Assembly: GCA_027067035.1 (NCBI GenBank)
Contig: JAMOMO010000314.1
Span: forward strand, 1-8,850
Direction: 5' to 3'
From: Desulfobulbaceae bacterium
GTDB lineage: Bacteria; Desulfobacterota; Desulfobulbia; Desulfobulbales; Desulfocapsaceae
Length of the DNA stretch: 8,850 nucleotides
Part shown: piece by piece, positions 6,168 to 8,850 of the stretch
Position numbering within the stretch: the first letter of the stretch is position 1
Layout of the letters: each line of letters begins with the position of its first letter
The notes under the pieces: generated by a model
What the model saw: only the letters and a program-made list of their open reading frames with translations
Told to the model about the DNA's origin: nothing
Database searches by the model: none
Translations under genes and position numbers: made by a program

Positions 6168-7316
6168 TCATACTGTTGTCAGGTGTTTGAGGATCTCTTC
6201 CGGGGTAATCAACTGTCCATCTATCCGGTTATGTTTCACAATTCTGCAGCCTGCCTGATTAATGCGTCCTATCTCACGGCTCATCTGTCCCATATTCATC
6301 TCAGGTACAATGGCCACCCTGCATTGACGCAGATAGGTATCCACACTTTTACGCGGAAACGGAAACAGGGTGACGAGTTGCACCAGCCCGGCTTTCACGC
6401 CGAGTTTACGGGCGTCACGCACAGCCCGCAGCGCAGATCTTGCAACAGAACCATAGGCAATAACACAGACCTCGGCATCTTCCATGAGATGTGTCTTGGT
6501 GATCTGGATGTCCTGAAAGCCCTTGCTGATCTTGGAATGAATCCTCCTCAGAAACTTGTCAATTTCCTGCGCATCCTGCGTTGGAAAACCTTTTTCATCA
6601 TGAACCAGTCCTGTCACGTGATGTCTGTAACCATCTCCAAATGCAGCCATATCAGGAACACCGCGGTTGTTGTCTGCATAGGGCTTATACCACTCGGGAG
6701 GAACATCCGGCTTGACGCGATCAAAGATCCGTATCTGATCAGATTCCGGCAGTGTTACTGATTCCCGCGTATGTGCAACAACTTCATCCGAAAGGATAAT
6801 CACCGGAATACGATACTTCTCTGAAAGGTTAAAGGCCTTGATGGTCACCGAGAAACAGTCCGCCACAGAAGAGACGGCAAGGACAATAATGGGATGATCA
6901 CCATGGGTACCCCAGCGCGCCATCTGCACATCACCCTGGGAAGGACTGGTGGGAAGACCGGTACTTGGTCCTCCACGCATGACATCAACTATGACACACG
7001 GCACTTCAGCGATACAGCCGTAGCCGAGATTTTCCTGGATAAGGGAAAAGCCGGGCCCGCTGGTAGCCGTCATTGCCTTTACCCCGGCAAGGGAGGCCCC
7101 GATTACTGCACCCATTGAGGCGATCTCATCTTCCATCTGAATGAATGTACCACCAAGCTGAGGCAGTTTAACGGACAGAATTTCACTGATCTCCGAGGCA
7201 GGGGTAATGGGATAACCGGCAAAAAACCGACAGCCTGCTGCCAGCGCACCGGCAACAATTGCCTCATTTCCCTGGAGGAGGATTTTTTTCTGCTCACCAT
7301 CTTTAATGCTTTCCAT
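6168..7316 (-). CDS. korA: 2-oxoglutarate:ferredoxin oxidoreductase, alpha subunit (KorA)
   Basis: The 382-residue alpha subunit supplies the pyrimidine-binding and domain II parts of the enzyme. GYPITPASEISE (34-45) is the hallmark substrate/ThDP-side motif. It is followed by QMEDEIASMGAVIGASLAG (about 60-78), TATSGPGFSLIQENLGY and the MRGGPSTGLPTSPSQGD segment. The second domain contains VCVIAYGSVARSALRAV and a late FPFP. The gamma domain is not fused, in keeping with the separate korC. I chose ATG 7316 because GAGGAGGAG (complement of 7322-7330) lies 5 nt upstream and the protein then begins just before the conserved QGNEAIVAGAL segment. The frame stays open for 34 more codons to 7418, but that stretch is korD coding sequence in another frame. 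It overlaps korD by 14 bp. VorB-type branched-chain enzymes are the main alternative identity. Confidence 0.93.
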   Translation of the reverse strand: MESIKDGEQKKILLQGNEAIVAGALAAGCRFFAGYPITPASEISEILSVKLPQLGGTFIQMEDEIASMGAVIGASLAGVKAMTATSGPGFSLIQENLGYGCIAEVPCVIVDVMRGGPSTGLPTSPSQGDVQMARWGTHGDHPIIVLAVSSVADCFSVTIKAFNLSEKYRIPVIILSDEVVAHTRESVTLPESDQIRIFDRVKPDVPPEWYKPYADNNRGVPDMAAFGDGYRHHVTGLVHDEKGFPTQDAQEIDKFLRRIHSKISKGFQDIQITKTHLMEDAEVCVIAYGSVARSALRAVRDARKLGVKAGLVQLVTLFPFPRKSVDTYLRQCRVAIVPEMNMGQMSREIGRINQAGCRIVKHNRIDGQLITPEEILKHLTTV

Positions 7317-7599
7317 TTGTACTCCTCCTCTCAGGATGTCTTTCTTTAATGGTAATTGCAAAATCCGGACAATGGATTTCACAGAAACGACATCCGCTGC
7401 AGCGATCCATGGCTTCAATAAAGGGAAGCCCGATCTCGTCTGGTTTGATTATTTTTTTGGGACAAAGTGCGGTACAGAGTCCGCAGGATTTGCACCATTT
7501 ATGGAAAAAAATTACAGTATATAATTTTTTCTCTTTCTTTTTGGAGGCAGCGGGAGCCTTGGCCTTCCCCGTTGCCTTTGCTTTGCTTTCTTTGACCAT
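7303..7599 (-). CDS. korD: 2-oxoglutarate:ferredoxin oxidoreductase, delta (2[4Fe-4S] ferredoxin-like) subunit with basic N-terminal tail (KorD)
   Basis: The 98-residue product is a bacterial-type double-cluster ferredoxin subunit that carries electrons between KorB and soluble ferredoxin. Cluster ligands are C36, C39, C42, C46-P and C67, C70, C73, C77-P, two clean CX2CX2CX3CP motifs. Residues 2-25 form a low-complexity tail with 10 lysines and 6 alanines, ahead of the normal start of the fold (LYTVIFFHKWC). The first in-frame ATG is at 7599, and a stop codon lies 21 bp upstream, so the tail is part of the reading frame. No good Shine-Dalgarno precedes it, which is odd for the first gene of an operon. 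It overlaps korA by 14 bp. A good promoter sits about 84 bp upstream. The ferredoxin assignment is firm; Kor rather than Vor is inferred from the operon. Confidence 0.9.
   Translation of the reverse strand: MVKESKAKATGKAKAPAASKKKEKKLYTVIFFHKWCKSCGLCTALCPKKIIKPDEIGLPFIEAMDRCSGCRFCEIHCPDFAITIKERHPERRSTNGKH
7322..7330 (-). promoter_or_regulatory. Ribosome binding site fixing the korA start
   Basis: The complement reads GAGGAGGAG, 5 nt before ATG 7316 and inside the 3' end of korD. It is the strongest Shine-Dalgarno in the operon and argues against a start further upstream at 7418. Confidence 0.85.
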
Positions 7600-7682
7600 G
7601 TCGGTGTCCGGTTTCTAGGTTAAGAGTTGCTGAAAACTTCGGCAGAACAGATAAATTCAACCAAAGCAATATACATGTTTTC

Positions 7683-7710
7683 GTTATATCGCCACTGGAT
7701 ATACTGTCAA
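7683..7710 (-). promoter_or_regulatory. Sigma-70-type promoter of the kor operon
   Basis: On the minus strand TTGACA (7710-7705, a perfect -35) is followed after 16 bp by TATAAC (7688-7683, 5/6 to the -10 consensus). Transcription would start near 7676, giving a leader of about 76 nt before korD. It is the best promoter match I found in the window, and it faces the right way. Confidence 0.7.
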
Positions 7711-7859
7711 GGATATTGTGTGATTTCTTCGAAGTAGCATGTTTTCAAGGAATGGCAGTTGTCTGTCAGGTTAGCCGCATGCTCCAGGCCAATTCACCAG
7801 TATCACTTGCCTTTACAAAAAAAATATGCTAATTAATACACCTTTGAATTTTTAATCGG

Positions 7860-7877
7860 GGTATTAAAAAAAATACC
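7860..7877. repeat. Inverted repeat GGTATT-A6-AATACC
   Basis: GGTATT (7860-7865) and AATACC (7872-7877) are perfect inverted copies around six adenines, with partly matching G/C flanks on both sides. No T-run follows on either strand, so it is a poor terminator. A protein binding site (operator) is more likely. Confidence 0.5.
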
Positions 7878-7883
7878 GACCCA

Positions 7884-7920
7884 ATCTTCCCTCAGTATTC
7901 AGGGATTTTCCCTCAGTGTT
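7884..7920 (+). repeat. Tandem direct repeat with 21 bp period upstream of the biotin carboxylase gene
   Basis: Two 16 bp copies (7884-7899 and 7905-7920) share 14 positions, with TTCCCTCAGT identical and a TT end after one variable base. Their start-to-start distance is 21 bp, close to two DNA turns, so both would face the same side of the helix. AGGGA between them (7901-7905) can pair with the TCCCT of either copy. Confidence 0.6.
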
Positions 7921-7953
7921 ATTCTGTTGCAATTTTGAAATAATCTGTGAAAG

Positions 7954-7960
7954 AAAGGAG
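7954..7960 (+). promoter_or_regulatory. Ribosome binding site deciding a TTG start
   Basis: AAAGGAG lies 5 nt before the TTG at 7966 and selects it as the start of the biotin carboxylase gene. No in-frame ATG lies near the conserved N-terminus. Confidence 0.8.
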
Positions 7961-7965
7961 TTGCT

Positions 7966-8850
7966 TTGAAAACAAAAATACTTGTTGCTAACCGTGGCGA
8001 AATCGCCATCCGACTCATTCGAGCCATACAGGAACTCAATTATGATGCGGTTGCCGTGTACGAGTCACCTGACAAAGAATCCCGTCACATTCGAATTGCC
8101 GACGAAGCTGTCTGGCTTGGAAATGGTCCCCGCTGTGATTATCTGAATATTGATAAAATCATCAATGCCGCCAAAAAATCAGGGGCTTCCGCAATCCATC
8201 CCGGCTATGGATTTCTTGCAGAAAATGCCGATTTTGCCAGGGCCTGCGAAGATGAAGGGATTATCTTCATCGGACCTTCATCAGAGGTGGTCACCAACCT
8301 GGGAAACAAGGTTATAGCCAGACAGATCATGGCTGATGCAGGCATCCCCATGGTCCCCGGTACAGAGAACCTTTCAGCCGGCGACAAAGGTGTTCAGGAG
8401 GCCCTGGACTTTGCGGCAGAGTTCAAATACCCGGTGATGCTGAAGGCAACATCAGGTGGCGGCGGTCGTGGTATAAGGCTGATTGAATCAGATGAACAGA
8501 TGAAGGAAGAGATTCCCATTGCCCGTGCCGAGGCCAAGGCCGCCTTTAATGACGAATCTGTTTACCTTGAAAAAGTCGTCATCGAACCCAAACATGTTGA
8601 AGTACAGATCATGGCTGATAAAGAGGGAACAACCGTTCACCTCGGAACCAGGGACTGTTCCATTCAACGAAGAAACCAGAAGCTGATCGAAATCGCCCCT
8701 TCCATGATTGGAGATCAGGACCTTCTAGACACCATCTGTGCCACTGCCGTAAAAGCCGCGAAAGCTGCCAACTACTTTAATGCCGGTACCGTTGAATTCC
8801 TTATTGACAAAGACTACAACTACTATTTCATGGAAATCAACACCAGGGTG
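7966..8850 (+). CDS. Biotin carboxylase subunit (AccC / PycA / PccA-like), N-terminal 295 codons, C-terminus off right edge
   Basis: The subunit carboxylates biotin on a carrier protein using ATP and bicarbonate. It would serve acetyl-CoA, pyruvate or acyl-CoA carboxylase. The open frame runs without a stop from TTG 7966 to the edge. It opens with KILVANRGEIAIRLIRA (4-20), then HPGYGFLAEN (78-87), FIGPS (101-105), and the ATP-grasp lysines K115 and K160. The glycine loop GGGGRGIR is at 164-171, KHVEVQ at 209-214, RDCSIQRRNQK at 229-239, GTVEFL at 274-279 and MEINTR at 289-294, where the window ends. N237 replaces the His of E. coli AccC (H236); Asn also occurs there in propionyl-CoA carboxylase alpha chains. 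LIEIAPS after it is closer to pyruvate or propionyl-CoA carboxylase style than to classical AccC. The downstream half and any fused biotin carrier are not visible, so the exact carboxylase is left open. It is divergent from the kor operon. Confidence 0.92.
   Translation, partial: MKTKILVANRGEIAIRLIRAIQELNYDAVAVYESPDKESRHIRIADEAVWLGNGPRCDYLNIDKIINAAKKSGASAIHPGYGFLAENADFARACEDEGIIFIGPSSEVVTNLGNKVIARQIMADAGIPMVPGTENLSAGDKGVQEALDFAAEFKYPVMLKATSGGGGRGIRLIESDEQMKEEIPIARAEAKAAFNDESVYLEKVVIEPKHVEVQIMADKEGTTVHLGTRDCSIQRRNQKLIEIAPSMIGDQDLLDTICATAVKAAKAANYFNAGTVEFLIDKDYNYYFMEINTRV

Larger units (their letters stand above)
7600..7965. other. Divergent intergenic region between korD and the biotin carboxylase gene
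   Basis: These 366 bp separate two divergent starts and hold no coding sequence that I can support. From left to right: the kor leader (7600-7676), the kor promoter (7683-7710), and an 8 bp palindrome CTTCGAAG (7727-7734). A plain stretch to about 7811 follows. Next comes an AT-rich block with two A8 tracts (7817-7824 and 7866-7873), the second inside an inverted repeat. After that are a tandem direct repeat (7884-7920) and the ribosome site of the biotin carboxylase gene. The promoter of the rightward gene is not clear: AATAAT at 7939-7944 is a fair -10 but lacks a good -35. Confidence 0.75.

Noticed and set aside
6150..6761. A 203-codon open frame on the plus strand
   Set aside because: It lies opposite korA, whose motifs are clear. 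The translation looks like antisense of a real gene and has no ribosome site.
7317..7418. An in-frame 34-residue extension of KorA to an ATG at 7418
   Set aside because: It lies entirely within korD coding sequence in another frame, and a much better ribosome site (7322-7330) precedes ATG 7316, where the conserved KorA N-terminus begins.
7727..7734. Palindrome CTTCGAAG upstream of the kor promoter
   Set aside because: An 8 bp palindrome alone is weak evidence for a regulator site, and its flanks do not extend the symmetry.

Overview
The window reads as ordinary chromosomal DNA of an anaerobic bacterium, most plausibly a Desulfobacterota (deltaproteobacterial sulfate-reducer-like) lineage. 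This rests on gene content: a four-subunit ferredoxin-linked 2-oxoacid oxidoreductase, tandem radical-SAM enzymes, a separate biotin carboxylase subunit and a membrane GGDEF protein. Protein style also fits, but the family cannot be fixed by eye. I see no mobile element, CRISPR array, tRNA or rRNA.

Layout. (1) Positions 1-336, minus: N-terminal part of a membrane-anchored GGDEF protein that runs off the left edge. (2) Positions 337-556: divergent intergenic region. (3) Positions 557-4337, plus: a tight four-gene run of serC, an uncharacterised radical SAM protein, rlmN and a SagB-type nitroreductase. Gaps are 12 and 6 bp, followed by an 8 bp overlap. (4) Positions 4343-7599, minus: an operon transcribed korD-korA-korB-korC followed by a small two-helix membrane protein. 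It converges on the nitroreductase gene with only 5 bp between stop codons. (5) Positions 7600-7965: a 366 bp divergent regulatory region. It holds a good sigma-70-type promoter for the kor operon, an A-tract inverted repeat, and a tandem direct repeat with 21 bp period just upstream of the next gene. (6) Positions 7966-8850, plus: the first 295 codons of a biotin carboxylase, starting at TTG and leaving the window at the right edge.

How the genes fit together. KorDABC interconverts 2-oxoglutarate and succinyl-CoA using ferredoxin. The divergent biotin carboxylase is the ATP- and bicarbonate-using half of an acyl-CoA or pyruvate carboxylase. The two transcription units therefore feed carbon into or out of the C4/C5 part of an incomplete or reductive TCA cycle, and the shared 366 bp region could coordinate them (inference). 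The serC run looks like housekeeping: serine biosynthesis, 23S rRNA/tRNA methylation, and two redox enzymes of unknown substrate.

The items most worth a second look are the phased direct repeats and alternative hairpins in the divergent region, the cysteine cluster at the membrane/GGDEF junction, the lysine/alanine-rich tail of KorD, the CX4CX2C radical SAM protein beside rlmN and a SagB-type oxidoreductase, and the small membrane protein ending the kor operon. Nothing here is clearly a new system.
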